From positions 104,713 to 168,712 of the forward strand of contig QFXG01000031.1 in the NCBI GenBank assembly GCA_003402285.1: a stretch of DNA of 64,000 nucleotides, given 5' to 3'. The notes beneath the pieces are model-generated. The model was not told the origin of the DNA. It did no database searches and was given only the letters and a program-made list of their open reading frames with translations. The number at the start of each line of letters is the position of its first letter. Positions within the stretch are counted from its first letter, which is position 1. Of the stretch, positions 19,523 to 29,748 are shown piece by piece. The position numbers and the translations under genes are program-made. This DNA is from Candidatus Nitrotoga sp. SPKER. Lineage in GTDB: Bacteria; Pseudomonadota; Gammaproteobacteria; Burkholderiales; Gallionellaceae.

Positions 19523-20346
19523 TTAAAAAAATCTACGGCGTCATCTGGATGCTTGTGTTTTATTGACTTCCCCATAGCCCCAACTTTGAGCGCAGCTTCT
19601 TTTAGAGTAATCTGATCATCGCAGGCCCTGCGAAAAATATTCCGTCTATGCATGGCAATCTTCATTTTATACTGAATCCCTTTATTCAAATCCTCAGCGG
19701 TCGGTGATGGACTCAATACAAAAGAATGAACGTGTGCATCTTGCCATAGAAGGGTAGATCCCTTTGCGTGGTTACAAAGAGCGCATGCGGGCAACAGGTT
19801 CTCTGCAGTGCTGTCCCCTCCGAAATTTCTGGGCCAGATATGCTCGTACTGAACCTGGGTGGTTATATCTTCGGTTAACAGCTCAAGCTTACGGTCGCAA
19901 ATATAACAATAAATGGGTTTGTATTTGGGAGTCACTAATAGTTTTGTGCTCGGATTGACCTGCTTCCTGGTGCTTAATGCCGCTGAGAGAGATAGAGAAA
20001 TCAGTTTGTTGATAGCCTCTTTATTCTGACGATCAATGGCAATTTCCATTTGAGTTTGAAGATACCGTTTCATTTTTGGTTGTTGTTGTTCTTGATTGAG
20101 GGAGTAGTCCTCAATTAGATGAACGGCTTTTTTGATAAGACGCGCCATAAGATTAAAACAGTACACACCAATGTAGTATTCGGCCAAATCATCTTGGCGG
20201 TTGCCTATTTGTAAGTGACTTAATTGGTAAACTTGACTCTTCGCTTCAGATGGAATGAACTGTTTCGCTATGTGCTGAAATAAAAATTCACCTTGTGTTG
20301 AGGGGTGAAATCCGAACAAATTTTCGTTAACCTTTATCTTAGGCAT
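19510..20346 (-). CDS. HNH endonuclease, co-operonic with dptH
   Basis: CYICDRKLELL...QYEHIWPRNFGGDSTAENLLPACALCNHAKGS; start codon overlaps the 3' end of dptH by 8 nt. Confidence 0.85.
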   Translation of the reverse strand: MPKIKVNENLFGFHPSTQGEFLFQHIAKQFIPSEAKSQVYQLSHLQIGNRQDDLAEYYIGVYCFNLMARLIKKAVHLIEDYSLNQEQQQPKMKRYLQTQMEIAIDRQNKEAINKLISLSLSAALSTRKQVNPSTKLLVTPKYKPIYCYICDRKLELLTEDITTQVQYEHIWPRNFGGDSTAENLLPACALCNHAKGSTLLWQDAHVHSFVLSPSPTAEDLNKGIQYKMKIAMHRRNIFRRACDDQITLKEAALKVGAMGKSIKHKHPDDAVDFFNCTI

Positions 20347-23300
20347 GACGTTCTTGTAATTCCCAGAATGCCAAGTCGCGAATCTTCTGGAACTTCTTAT
20401 TGCCATCGATGAAGATGCTGTAGTGTTTTTCCAGTTTGCGGACGCTCTCCATCAAGGTTTCCTGCTCGGACTTATCGTCCGTGTTGAATATGGATTTGAT
20501 GTCGGCGTTCTTTATTTCCGATACCCGATGTATGACCCAGGTCAGAACGTAGCTGGCGTAATTATTCTCGCCCGTTTTGAAGTGGGTGATGTCTTGGGTG
20601 GAAAGAATGATGCCGACACCGTATTCGCGTCCCTCTTTGAGTATCTTGCGCAACGATGAAAAATCCTGCGACATGAAGTTGTCAGCTTCGTCCACGAATA
20701 TCATTTTAGTGATCTGGCGAAAATCTCCCTGGACGGCCGGTTTCCCTTTCTTCTGCATTTGGGAGTAGAATAGATCTAGGGTCAGGGCAACGACGAGGTT
20801 CTGGATCTGGGGCGAGTATCCCGCCAACTCGATGACGGTCACCCTCTCGATGAGATCGTATAGGCTTGACACCTTCGATGGATCGCTCTCGAAAATCTGG
20901 TAACTGGTCAGGCTATCCAATGCCGCATAAAGCGAATCTTCTTCCACCTTCTCTTGGTTTACGAATAGCTCCCAGATGTCTTGGATCGTCGGCGCGGGTC
21001 TGCTCCAGGTCGAGGCGTCGGACCTGCTGATTCCGGCAAGTTCGTAGGCGTCGAGAATCATCTTGCGAAGACGCAACTGCTGCTTTTGCCCAAGATTGAA
21101 TGCGCGTGCCATGGTTTCCGCGAATCCGGTGGCGGTATGAACGGGCAGCATCGGCATGTCACCGTACAGGCTCAGCGGGTTGTAGGGCAATCCGTGCAGT
21201 CGATATTTCTTGGCTCCGGTGGCGTCGATGAAGGCATCATCGACGTAGTCCGACTTGTAATCGAATATGAGCATTCCGATCGGTAGCCCGCCCACGTTGC
21301 AGGATTGGTTGCGAACGAGTTGGGTGATTACCGATTTGGTGAACTGGGTTTTCCCCGTTCCCATCGTCCCGACGATGCCCGTATTGGTGTTCATGAACTT
21401 CGCAGTATTAGTAGGCTCCCAGTAGAGTGGGGTATTTTTTAGCACTTCATGGCCGAACAGCACTTTTAACGGAGTGACGGGTGTCTTTTGCTCGACAACT
21501 ACGGGCGCGACCTTTTCGGTCGTGATGACCTCTGCTGGAGTTGCCGGTTCGGTCTCGGCTTCAGGGGTTTTCGCTGGGATTGATGCGGCATGGGCCGGGC
21601 GCAGACGATGCTGGTCTGGGACGTGGAGGGTTGCCACCAGGGAATCCAGCTCTGTTGTCTTTTTTACGTTGATCAGTGAATCGAGCAATCCGAAGGGCAA
21701 CTCCACCTGCAAAATATTGGCATCGGTCAAGTGGTAATGGGGTTCGAAACAGCTGTCATTCTCGACGTGCGCCACGACGAATCCGGAGGCGTAATCATCA
21801 AGGTCGGCCAACCCGTATTGCCCCCTCAACCACCATTCGCGACGGGACATCAACTCGTTCAGATTGCTGTCGGATAGAACCTGGTAGAGACGCAACTTGT
21901 CGACTTGCATCAAAACTTGGCGGACGAACAGTCCCCGATAGAGTCGCGCCGCCAGCGTTTGGGGGCCAAGAACCTCTTCGGTTAAATAGCGCTTTAACTC
22001 GGTAGCCTGTTTCCCCGCGTAGTTGAAATCTGGCCTGACGCCCGTTTTCACTTCCAGTGGGAGCAGGTAGAGTCTTTCTCCCTTGAAGCCTACGAATAGC
22101 ACATCATCCGAGATGGCACCCCTACGATATCCATGGACGTTGCGCGAGAATTCGCTATCGCTCATTTTGAGACCGACGTTGCCGGAGACCCTGATCATCT
22201 CCGCCACCGACAATGGGATCCAGGTGATGTCGGAATCGCGCAGGATGGAGCTGACGAACTTGTAGGCCCCGATGATGCCGTTCTTCTCCTTGCGCTCTTT
22301 GGGGTTGGCAGTGAGCATTTTGAGCAGCCACTCTCCGTTGAACGCATTGAACTCGGAGAGCAGGTTGTCGCTGCGGAGCAGGCTCTTGAAAAGACCCACC
22401 TGCTTGGTGACGGTGATGGCGTCGTAGCCGGCGGCGCTGGTGTATTGGTCCGAGTAGTGGATAAGAACTACATCCTGTTGGTTGGCGAAAAAGTCGAGCG
22501 TTACCTTGGGGTCGATGATGGTCGTCCACAGCGCACTGTCGTAGGAGCGCTCCATCAGCTCCTTGAACTCGGTTCCGACGGCAAGTCCTATGCCCATCCC
22601 TAGATTGTGTGCGTTGCTCTGCCTTGCGGGTTGGAACAGGGTGCCGATGAGACGGGCCAGTCTCAGTGGCTGGTGCTGGTCGATCTGAACGCCGCGCAAG
22701 CCGAAGGCGGTGAAGTAGGAATTTCCTTTGGTCTCCGATGCTTCGCCAGCGATCAGACCGTCACACAGAACGCCGCTCGCGGCTTCTTCGATATTTACGA
22801 GGCGGCAATCGACGGGGGCATTGTTGGAAAAGAAGGCCAGATGGGCGTAGGCGAGTGGCTCGCCCACCTTCGGTGTCGTGAACTTGCTGTAGGTGAGCCT
22901 GCTGCGGACCAAGTCGATCAGCATGTCCGCATCCGCGCGGATATCTCCGGAGTTTAGTCCCAGCCAGGATTTGAGCTCGTCGTAGGATGCGGTTTCGGCA
23001 AAGCGGTCGAAATCATTGTAGAGCAAGGTGTCGTCGTAGAAATTGACGTGGATGGCGCTGGCCCGTTCCTTGTTCAACTTGAAATGGTCGACCAGACCCA
23101 AAAATAACTCAGCCGCATCTGCCTGATGGATGGCATTAACGATCAATGCGCTACGGGCCGCCGTTTTGAATAACCTGGCATAGGCTTGGGTGAACTCGGC
23201 CAGTTTATCTTTGACCAGGCGTTGGACGTAGCTGTGGCTGGCCTGCTTCTGGGGCACCAGCTCCAGCCAGAACGGGTTCTCCCGGACGGGAACTACATGG

Positions 23301-25393
23301 GAAAAATCGGTCTCGGTGCTGTAGACGAACGGCAATAACCCAGATGCGACCAGCCGCTCGCGGGTGACTACGGGCAGCTCTCCGAACGACCCCGACAGGT
23401 CCACCTCGATGTGGCGAACCAGATCGAGGTGATAGGCTAAAACGAGTGGATGCAACGGCGTGATGCGTTCTTTGCCTTCGAGAAAATATATGCCGATACG
23501 CAAGAGGCGCTTGTGGTCCTGGCTCAATACCTCGTGAAGCGGTATGGCCTGCAACGCAGCTTCGTATGCGTCAACCACGTTCTGGACCAGTCCCCGGTAG
23601 CCGTTGCCCCAAGCCACGAGGCTTGGCAGCGTTTTATGTTGAGTGAGGTAGTTGAATAGGGCCTGGTAGGCGAAGTGCAGGGGTTCGCAGAATACTTGGA
23701 GGTCTGCCAGCGTGATGCTGGTATTGGTCCCGACGAACAGGAGCTGCTCATCCACCAGCCTAGCCTCGGCGATGAGCATTTGCTGGCGGGATCCGACGAC
23801 GCTGATTTCCGAGTTGTCGATGACGATTTTGTTCTTGGCCCTATTGAACTCGGCGTTGTATTCGTCGCTGAAAAGTTTGCCGAAGCGATCCTGATCGAAC
23901 AGAAGCGGAATGGTCACACCTTCTTCGGCTGCCGGTCCCTCTACATTGAGGCAGAGGCTGTGTTGGCCCGATTGCAAAGAGAACTGGATCATTTCGGTCT
24001 GGTTGGCCAGCTGTTCGAAATCTACGAACCCGAATTGCGTGCAATCGACGTGTTCATCTCCTTCATCGAGATGGATGGTCTCGCCTCCATCCGCCTTGAT
24101 CTGAAGATGGTTTTCTTCCATCAACAGGGTCAACCATTCGTGGCGGGGGTCGACCCGGAACCGATTTTTGATTTCCTCCAGATGGAAATGCCCTTGCTCT
24201 ACCATAAGGCAGCGGAACTTGTAGTCTTCGGCCCTGTTATCGCGTTTGAGTTCGACGCTGAAGAAGGTCACCTGCCCATCGAATGGCAGTGTAACGGTTG
24301 CCCGACAACGCTTCCCTCCCGCCCGGCTCACATCGATCTGTGCCGACTTTTCCAGTGCCTTGTTGTGTGAGATCTTGATCTGGCTAGCCTCAAGGTCGCT
24401 GCCGGTAAAGATGAATTTGCTGGCCACCTGTAGTTGACCCACGGGAACCTCTATCAGCAGGCTCAGTTCTTTTTGGCCCGCTTTGGTTTGGCTTTTCGCC
24501 CGTTGATAGAAAGTGCATCCAGCAACATCCACCTCGTCGAGTTCCATCTTCTGTTCTTGGTTGGCACTGGCCTCAACAAGATAGGTTTGATACTCCAGGG
24601 TGCTCCAATCATTGAGTTCGATGAAGTGTTCTCTGATGAATTTTGCGCTGTAATCCTTAAGGACGTTTTCTAATTGATCTGAAAAATGCTCAACGTTAAC
24701 TTCGATTTTCCGTCGGAGGGCGCGGTTCTCCTCCAGGCGTTTCCGGATGGGGGCTACTTGGCCCTTCATATTGAGGATGAATGGATCGTTGAATAAACCC
24801 AGTTCGCCAAATTCTGGTACCCCATCAGTCAGGGTTTTATATAGTGGGGCGAAGCCGAAGACTGTGGCATCTTCTTCAGTGATGATGGCCAACTGGTCTT
24901 TGAGAAGGCAGATCGATAGTTCACGGCCCTCGATCCGCTGGTCTATCAGGATTTCCAGCTCTTTTTCGAGACGCTTCGGATGCCAAATTGCTCCCGCAGT
25001 ACCCACGTCCTTAGCGCTGTTGATCAGGGTATCCAGTAGGCTGTTGTGGATGATGAGCAGGGCGGCTTGAGAGAACTGTTGGCCGCGCCCGGCAACTTTG
25101 TCGCGAAGGAACGAGATGTAGTTCTCGGTGAATCCTTTTTCACCATGCAGGACGGGGATGAGATAGACCTCGTTGCAAAGCACGTAGGGCAGATGAACGC
25201 CGCCGATATCGATGGTTTGTCCATTGGCCAACGCTAGAAATGCCTGATGTAGATGGAGCGCGTTGTTCGCATCGGGCGATTTGAATTGATAGCGGAACCC
25301 CGAGCGAATGTCCGGAGTTACCCATTCGATGAAACGTCCGGCTAGGTAGTTCTCATACGGTCTTGCGGACATATACGGCATCTCCACTGTCAC
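20339..25393 (-). CDS. dptH: DptH (DndH), large P-loop ATPase of phosphorothioation-dependent restriction
   Basis: 1684 aa, Walker A GTMGTGKTQFTKSVI, Walker B MIFVDEADNFMSQDF; in a dptF-G-H array beside dndBCDE. Confidence 0.9.
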   Translation of the reverse strand: MTVEMPYMSARPYENYLAGRFIEWVTPDIRSGFRYQFKSPDANNALHLHQAFLALANGQTIDIGGVHLPYVLCNEVYLIPVLHGEKGFTENYISFLRDKVAGRGQQFSQAALLIIHNSLLDTLINSAKDVGTAGAIWHPKRLEKELEILIDQRIEGRELSICLLKDQLAIITEEDATVFGFAPLYKTLTDGVPEFGELGLFNDPFILNMKGQVAPIRKRLEENRALRRKIEVNVEHFSDQLENVLKDYSAKFIREHFIELNDWSTLEYQTYLVEASANQEQKMELDEVDVAGCTFYQRAKSQTKAGQKELSLLIEVPVGQLQVASKFIFTGSDLEASQIKISHNKALEKSAQIDVSRAGGKRCRATVTLPFDGQVTFFSVELKRDNRAEDYKFRCLMVEQGHFHLEEIKNRFRVDPRHEWLTLLMEENHLQIKADGGETIHLDEGDEHVDCTQFGFVDFEQLANQTEMIQFSLQSGQHSLCLNVEGPAAEEGVTIPLLFDQDRFGKLFSDEYNAEFNRAKNKIVIDNSEISVVGSRQQMLIAEARLVDEQLLFVGTNTSITLADLQVFCEPLHFAYQALFNYLTQHKTLPSLVAWGNGYRGLVQNVVDAYEAALQAIPLHEVLSQDHKRLLRIGIYFLEGKERITPLHPLVLAYHLDLVRHIEVDLSGSFGELPVVTRERLVASGLLPFVYSTETDFSHVVPVRENPFWLELVPQKQASHSYVQRLVKDKLAEFTQAYARLFKTAARSALIVNAIHQADAAELFLGLVDHFKLNKERASAIHVNFYDDTLLYNDFDRFAETASYDELKSWLGLNSGDIRADADMLIDLVRSRLTYSKFTTPKVGEPLAYAHLAFFSNNAPVDCRLVNIEEAASGVLCDGLIAGEASETKGNSYFTAFGLRGVQIDQHQPLRLARLIGTLFQPARQSNAHNLGMGIGLAVGTEFKELMERSYDSALWTTIIDPKVTLDFFANQQDVVLIHYSDQYTSAAGYDAITVTKQVGLFKSLLRSDNLLSEFNAFNGEWLLKMLTANPKERKEKNGIIGAYKFVSSILRDSDITWIPLSVAEMIRVSGNVGLKMSDSEFSRNVHGYRRGAISDDVLFVGFKGERLYLLPLEVKTGVRPDFNYAGKQATELKRYLTEEVLGPQTLAARLYRGLFVRQVLMQVDKLRLYQVLSDSNLNELMSRREWWLRGQYGLADLDDYASGFVVAHVENDSCFEPHYHLTDANILQVELPFGLLDSLINVKKTTELDSLVATLHVPDQHRLRPAHAASIPAKTPEAETEPATPAEVITTEKVAPVVVEQKTPVTPLKVLFGHEVLKNTPLYWEPTNTAKFMNTNTGIVGTMGTGKTQFTKSVITQLVRNQSCNVGGLPIGMLIFDYKSDYVDDAFIDATGAKKYRLHGLPYNPLSLYGDMPMLPVHTATGFAETMARAFNLGQKQQLRLRKMILDAYELAGISRSDASTWSRPAPTIQDIWELFVNQEKVEEDSLYAALDSLTSYQIFESDPSKVSSLYDLIERVTVIELAGYSPQIQNLVVALTLDLFYSQMQKKGKPAVQGDFRQITKMIFVDEADNFMSQDFSSLRKILKEGREYGVGIILSTQDITHFKTGENNYASYVLTWVIHRVSEIKNADIKSIFNTDDKSEQETLMESVRKLEKHYSIFIDGNKKFQKIRDLAFWELQERHA

Positions 25394-26663
25394 TCATTCT
25401 TTCAACGTTGCCCATGCGTTCGTAGAAGCCGACCAGAACCTGCTGGGTCTGGCCGTCCAAATAGAACCCTCTCCGGCGGAACTCGTCCATTAGTTCGTGA
25501 AGGCGTAGCTTTTCGTTCATACCTATAGCAAGATTGGTGAGAAGCAGAAGCTGGTCCTGGTTGAGCACCAGCACGCGTCCAGCCCTTCCACGGGTTTGAA
25601 TGAAGTCTCCGCAGATCTGCTTTTCGAGTTCCTTGGTGTATTTTTCGTTGATCTCGCTACGCGTCGTCTTGTTCACCTTGAACTGCTCGATGGCGAGACC
25701 GATCAACTGGTCGAATGCGGCCTCGACGGTTCCCGCCCCTCCGCGGCTTGGAAGCTCCCTGACTTTTGCGAAAGCGTCGAGATACCCGTTCAAGACCTTT
25801 AGGATGCCGTCCTGGTCGGGATGGTCGGCGCAGTCCTTGAATACCTGCCACAGTGGGCGTTTGAGTTCTTTGCGCTGTATGGCTTCCAGGGCGGAAAGCA
25901 TAGGAAACAACCATTCGCTGGTGTTGGCGAACAGCCTGTAACCGCGATGAACGTTGATGCGTTCGGTGCTGGCCTTCTCCACATCCAGAATGAAATATAG
26001 CGGTTTGCTGACGGGCTCCCCATCCTTCCATGCGGCGATATTCAAAGCCATTTGGGAGCAATAGCTGAATGCGTAGAGCCTGAGGGTGTTGGTCAGTTCC
26101 TGGAGTAGATACTTGGGATGTGCGGCCAGGAAGTTGATGTCATCCTGGAATGCTTTGGCAATATACGGAAGATACGGCTTTTCGCTCGCGTCGTGACCGG
26201 TGTCGTCGGTCAGTTTTTGTTGCAGGACGTGGAGCATCTGCCGTTCGACGAAATTGAGCTGATCGTTCACGTCGTTGAGCGGGTCAGCATTCCCCGTCAA
26301 GCCGAAGAACAGGTCCCCCATGCGCACGTTCGATGCCCCCAATTCGGCCTTGCCCGAGCCCTTGCGTTGAGCCTTGAACAGCAGAAAAATGGGGGATATG
26401 TTGAATACGGCCTTCGTTGAAAAATACATGCGGTCCAGCACGTCCCAGAAGGATGGCTGGTCCAGTCTGACGAGGAACTGTGTGCGGCAGTCCTCGCGGA
26501 ATTGGTCGAAGTCGTATTGCTTGATCTGCTTTTTCATCGCATGACCCAGCACCATCCCGGTGATGATGTCCCATTCGAAATCGTTTCCCTTGTTGCGGAT
26601 GGGAAGGTAGCTGGTGAGCTTGTTTTTGTCGGACGGGGCGAGGTCTTCGGGGATTGGGAACAT
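25353..26663 (-). CDS. dptG: DptG (DndG) restriction component
   Basis: 436 aa between dptF and dptH, overlapping the start of dptH. Confidence 0.85.
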   Translation of the reverse strand: MFPIPEDLAPSDKNKLTSYLPIRNKGNDFEWDIITGMVLGHAMKKQIKQYDFDQFREDCRTQFLVRLDQPSFWDVLDRMYFSTKAVFNISPIFLLFKAQRKGSGKAELGASNVRMGDLFFGLTGNADPLNDVNDQLNFVERQMLHVLQQKLTDDTGHDASEKPYLPYIAKAFQDDINFLAAHPKYLLQELTNTLRLYAFSYCSQMALNIAAWKDGEPVSKPLYFILDVEKASTERINVHRGYRLFANTSEWLFPMLSALEAIQRKELKRPLWQVFKDCADHPDQDGILKVLNGYLDAFAKVRELPSRGGAGTVEAAFDQLIGLAIEQFKVNKTTRSEINEKYTKELEKQICGDFIQTRGRAGRVLVLNQDQLLLLTNLAIGMNEKLRLHELMDEFRRRGFYLDGQTQQVLVGFYERMGNVERMSDSGDAVYVRKTV

Positions 26664-26664
26664 T

Positions 26665-28281
26665 CTAGGTCACCCCGCTGATTTCTATCATGTCATCATC
26701 CTGCTGGGCGGTGTAGCAATGGCCGTTTTCGTAGAACCGCAGGATGTTGCTCTGCTTTGCCACTTCCCTGACTTGCTCGATAATCTCGTCCAGCAGCACG
26801 ACGGCATTCTTGTCATATTTGTTGGGCCGATAGCCCCGGTTGAGCTTGGAGATGAGTTCGAAAAGATTCAGGTTGATGGCGATGGGCTCCAGAACTTTAT
26901 CTGATACTTTCAAGCTGGCCCAGAAACGGGAGACCGATGGGCTGGTCTTTTTCTGGATGGATGCGAAATCGGCCTTCACGTCGATCGGTGCTGCCAGTTG
27001 GAGCGTTCCGGATTTTCCGAGAAAAACCTCCCCCTTCTGTAACCAAGGCGCATTACGGTTCGCGTAACGATAGATGGCACTGATGAGTTCGTTACCGTAG
27101 AAGGAGCGCAATGCCAGCTTGGTTTCGTTGCTGTCATCGTAATGCGCATGGAGCAGCCAGACCTTGGCATATTCGTTGAGCAAGGTTTCCTCGAAGTCAC
27201 CTTGAAACTGGTGGTGAAAATCGTTGCCGATGGAGAGGTCGCGCAGCAGATAGAACAGCCTGACCAGGGTCGCGGCACTTCCATCTGTCACTTCTTTAAC
27301 CTCGCCGTAGAGTCCCTTTTCTTGAAGGCTCTCAATGAAGGCGGCAAGTTCGGGGTTGGGAAGTCCCAGCTCGTAGCGCAACACGAACTGGTCGAGGGCC
27401 TGGGTATGCAAAAGGGCGGGGTCGAAATCTCCCATCCGCTGTATCAGCTCGTTGTCGCTTCCGCCGAACAGGTTGTCGGGCAGGTAGCCATTTCCGAGCA
27501 ATAACTGGTAGATGAAATCCAGCAGGGCCCGCGCGGTGATGAACTGGTCTTTTATCAGGCGGACTTTAAACAGGTTGGTGATGATGGCATCCTGCACGCA
27601 GTCTAACCCTAACAGCTTGTAGTTCGCCAGCAGTGCGGGATCGCGTCGTTCGCCATCATCCTTCAGGCTTAATGCGTAGAACGGATTTTCGTTGCTGGGT
27701 TCGGTGAGGCGTTGGATAAGCTGTTTGGCAAACTTGGAATGGGTGGAGGTGGAATCGGTGTTGAACTGGAATTTTGGGTAATTCTCGAAATCGAAGAAGT
27801 GGTAATTCGACTTTGCCGCCCCACCGCTTAGAAACTTATCGATAGCGTCCTTGATTGGTGAATGCCGCGCTGCCCCTTCTTTGCCATAATTGGCCAGCAT
27901 TCCGATATTGATGCCGACGACCAATGCTCTGCTATCGGTTTGGCTGGCATCGAAAAGCTGGTCCAGCGCATCAATGGCCGATTGGTAGGGGGAGAAGCTG
28001 TGGGTGCCGTCGAGGTGGAACCGGATGCTGCTTCGGTATTGTTCCTGGCATCTGGCGAGGATTTCCGATTTTCCGTCACCGCTGCTTCCGCACAGAAAAA
28101 TGATGTTCCCGCAACCGATGGTGGATAGCGCATTTCGGAAGTCGCGCTCGATGTCTTGTTCGATGTAGAGCCATTCTTTGGCATCATCCAATGGTTCGTG
28201 CGGTTTTTCGCTCAAGGTCTTTACGGAGAACGGCGACGCCTTGGAAAGGACGGACAGCGCATCTCGTAAGGTTAGATCCAT
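26665..28281 (-). CDS. dptF: DptF (DndF) ATPase
   Basis: IIFLCGSSGDGKSEILARC Walker A; start set at MDLTLRDALSVL because the upstream extension lies in the divergent promoter region. Confidence 0.88.
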   Translation of the reverse strand: MDLTLRDALSVLSKASPFSVKTLSEKPHEPLDDAKEWLYIEQDIERDFRNALSTIGCGNIIFLCGSSGDGKSEILARCQEQYRSSIRFHLDGTHSFSPYQSAIDALDQLFDASQTDSRALVVGINIGMLANYGKEGAARHSPIKDAIDKFLSGGAAKSNYHFFDFENYPKFQFNTDSTSTHSKFAKQLIQRLTEPSNENPFYALSLKDDGERRDPALLANYKLLGLDCVQDAIITNLFKVRLIKDQFITARALLDFIYQLLLGNGYLPDNLFGGSDNELIQRMGDFDPALLHTQALDQFVLRYELGLPNPELAAFIESLQEKGLYGEVKEVTDGSAATLVRLFYLLRDLSIGNDFHHQFQGDFEETLLNEYAKVWLLHAHYDDSNETKLALRSFYGNELISAIYRYANRNAPWLQKGEVFLGKSGTLQLAAPIDVKADFASIQKKTSPSVSRFWASLKVSDKVLEPIAINLNLFELISKLNRGYRPNKYDKNAVVLLDEIIEQVREVAKQSNILRFYENGHCYTAQQDDDMIEISGVT

Positions 28282-28550
28282 TTGAATCCCATAGTTATCT
28301 GGCGAAACGGTTGTTTGTTGCGGAGGGAGCCGTCGAGTCGCAGGCGAAGCGCAAAATGGGAAAACCGTCAGGAACTGAAGGTGACCATGATTATCTCGCT
28401 CTACCGGCCCACGCAGAACTTGCTTTGCAAGAAGGACACCCATCCTTTTTCGTGCGCGTTTTTTCGACCAAAAAGTTGCCGAATACGCGAGTCTATCACG
28501 CTGCAACGCCAATAAAGACGGGATGCTTCCCATTTTTACGCCTATGGGAA

Positions 28551-28616
28551 AAATGCGGTCGATTACGTAAAATTATCCGCAAAGTATGTATTAAAATGCG
28601 GTCTGTACGTTATAAT
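28551..28616 (+). promoter_or_regulatory. dndB promoter region with a TATAAT box and direct repeats AAATGCGGTC
   Basis: AAATGCGGTC at 28551-28560 and 28594-28603, both followed within a few nt by TACGT; TATAAT at 28611-28616; dndB ATG at 28645 preceded by AGGTAGG. Confidence 0.5.
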
Positions 28617-28644
28617 GAGGCTCGTCACACATACAGGTAGGATT

Positions 28645-29745
28645 ATGGATCCCGCATTTGAATACATTTTTCCTGCCATCCGTGGCATTCAGGCTGGACG
28701 AGAGTATTTCGTCTCGATGTGCCCTCTACGAGTCATCCCAAGGATGTTCTTGTTCGACGAAGAAGAACTCATGCCGGAGTTTAGAGCGCAACGCATTCTA
28801 AATCGAGCACGAGTGCCTGAAATTGCACAATACGTGTTGAACAATCAAACGAGCTACGTTTTTTCAGCCATAACAGCCTCACTAGACGGCGGGGTACGTT
28901 TTAAAGCATTGGGGGAAAATGGTGAATCAAATCGATTGGGTGCCTTACATGTAGATATGTCCGCACGCTTCATCATCAACGATGGCCAGCATCGACGTGC
29001 GGCAATCGAACAGGCTTTGAACAACGCACCCGAACTCGGCGACGAAACTATAGCCGTCGTATTTTTCATCGATCGGGGGCTTGAGCGCAGCCAGCAGATG
29101 TTTTCGGATCTGAATAGGCATGCGGTCCGCCCCAGCCGCTCTCTGGGTCTTCTGTATGACCATCGAAACGATCTTTCGAAGATTGCGAAGTTGGTGGCAT
29201 TGAAATCTACGGCCTTCAAGGACTTGGTGGAGATGGAGCGCAGCACCTTATCTGGGCGCTCGCGCAAACTTTTCACACTCAGTGCCATCTATACGGGGTG
29301 TTCGGTCTTGCTCGACTCGGCTGAATATTCGAACGTCGAACATGCATCCAAAGTTTGTATCGAATTTTGGGATGAGATCGCGAAACACATACCAGAATGG
29401 GGATTGGTGCGGTCTTCTAGGATGACAGCAGGAGAGATAAGGAGAGACTTCCTCCACTCTCATGCCATTGCTTTGCAAGTCTTTGGAATAGTGGGGCGTG
29501 ATCTGGTGCAAAGTGATCGCACAAACTGGAAGACCCGCTTGGCTGAAATCGGAAAAATCGACTGGTCCAGATCTAGCGCGGACGTATGGGAAGGGCGTGC
29601 CCTCATCGGCGGGCGGGTCTCGAAGTCGTCCAACAACGTCACCCTGACGGCAAACCTTATCAAGAACAGGCTAGGCCTCAAGCTTGGCCCCGAAGAGAAA
29701 CGGGTCGAGCAGATGTTCGAGCGTGGTCGCAACAATTCGAAATAG
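28645..29745 (+). CDS. dndB: DndB, DGQHR-domain regulator of DNA phosphorothioation
   Basis: FIINDGQHRRAAIEQALNN; first gene of dndBCDE. Confidence 0.92.
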   Translation: MDPAFEYIFPAIRGIQAGREYFVSMCPLRVIPRMFLFDEEELMPEFRAQRILNRARVPEIAQYVLNNQTSYVFSAITASLDGGVRFKALGENGESNRLGALHVDMSARFIINDGQHRRAAIEQALNNAPELGDETIAVVFFIDRGLERSQQMFSDLNRHAVRPSRSLGLLYDHRNDLSKIAKLVALKSTAFKDLVEMERSTLSGRSRKLFTLSAIYTGCSVLLDSAEYSNVEHASKVCIEFWDEIAKHIPEWGLVRSSRMTAGEIRRDFLHSHAIALQVFGIVGRDLVQSDRTNWKTRLAEIGKIDWSRSSADVWEGRALIGGRVSKSSNNVTLTANLIKNRLGLKLGPEEKRVEQMFERGRNNSK

Positions 29746-29748
29746 AGC

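Noticed and set aside
23675-24370. 231-aa + strand ORF inside dptH
   Set aside because: Shadow ORF antisense to dptH.
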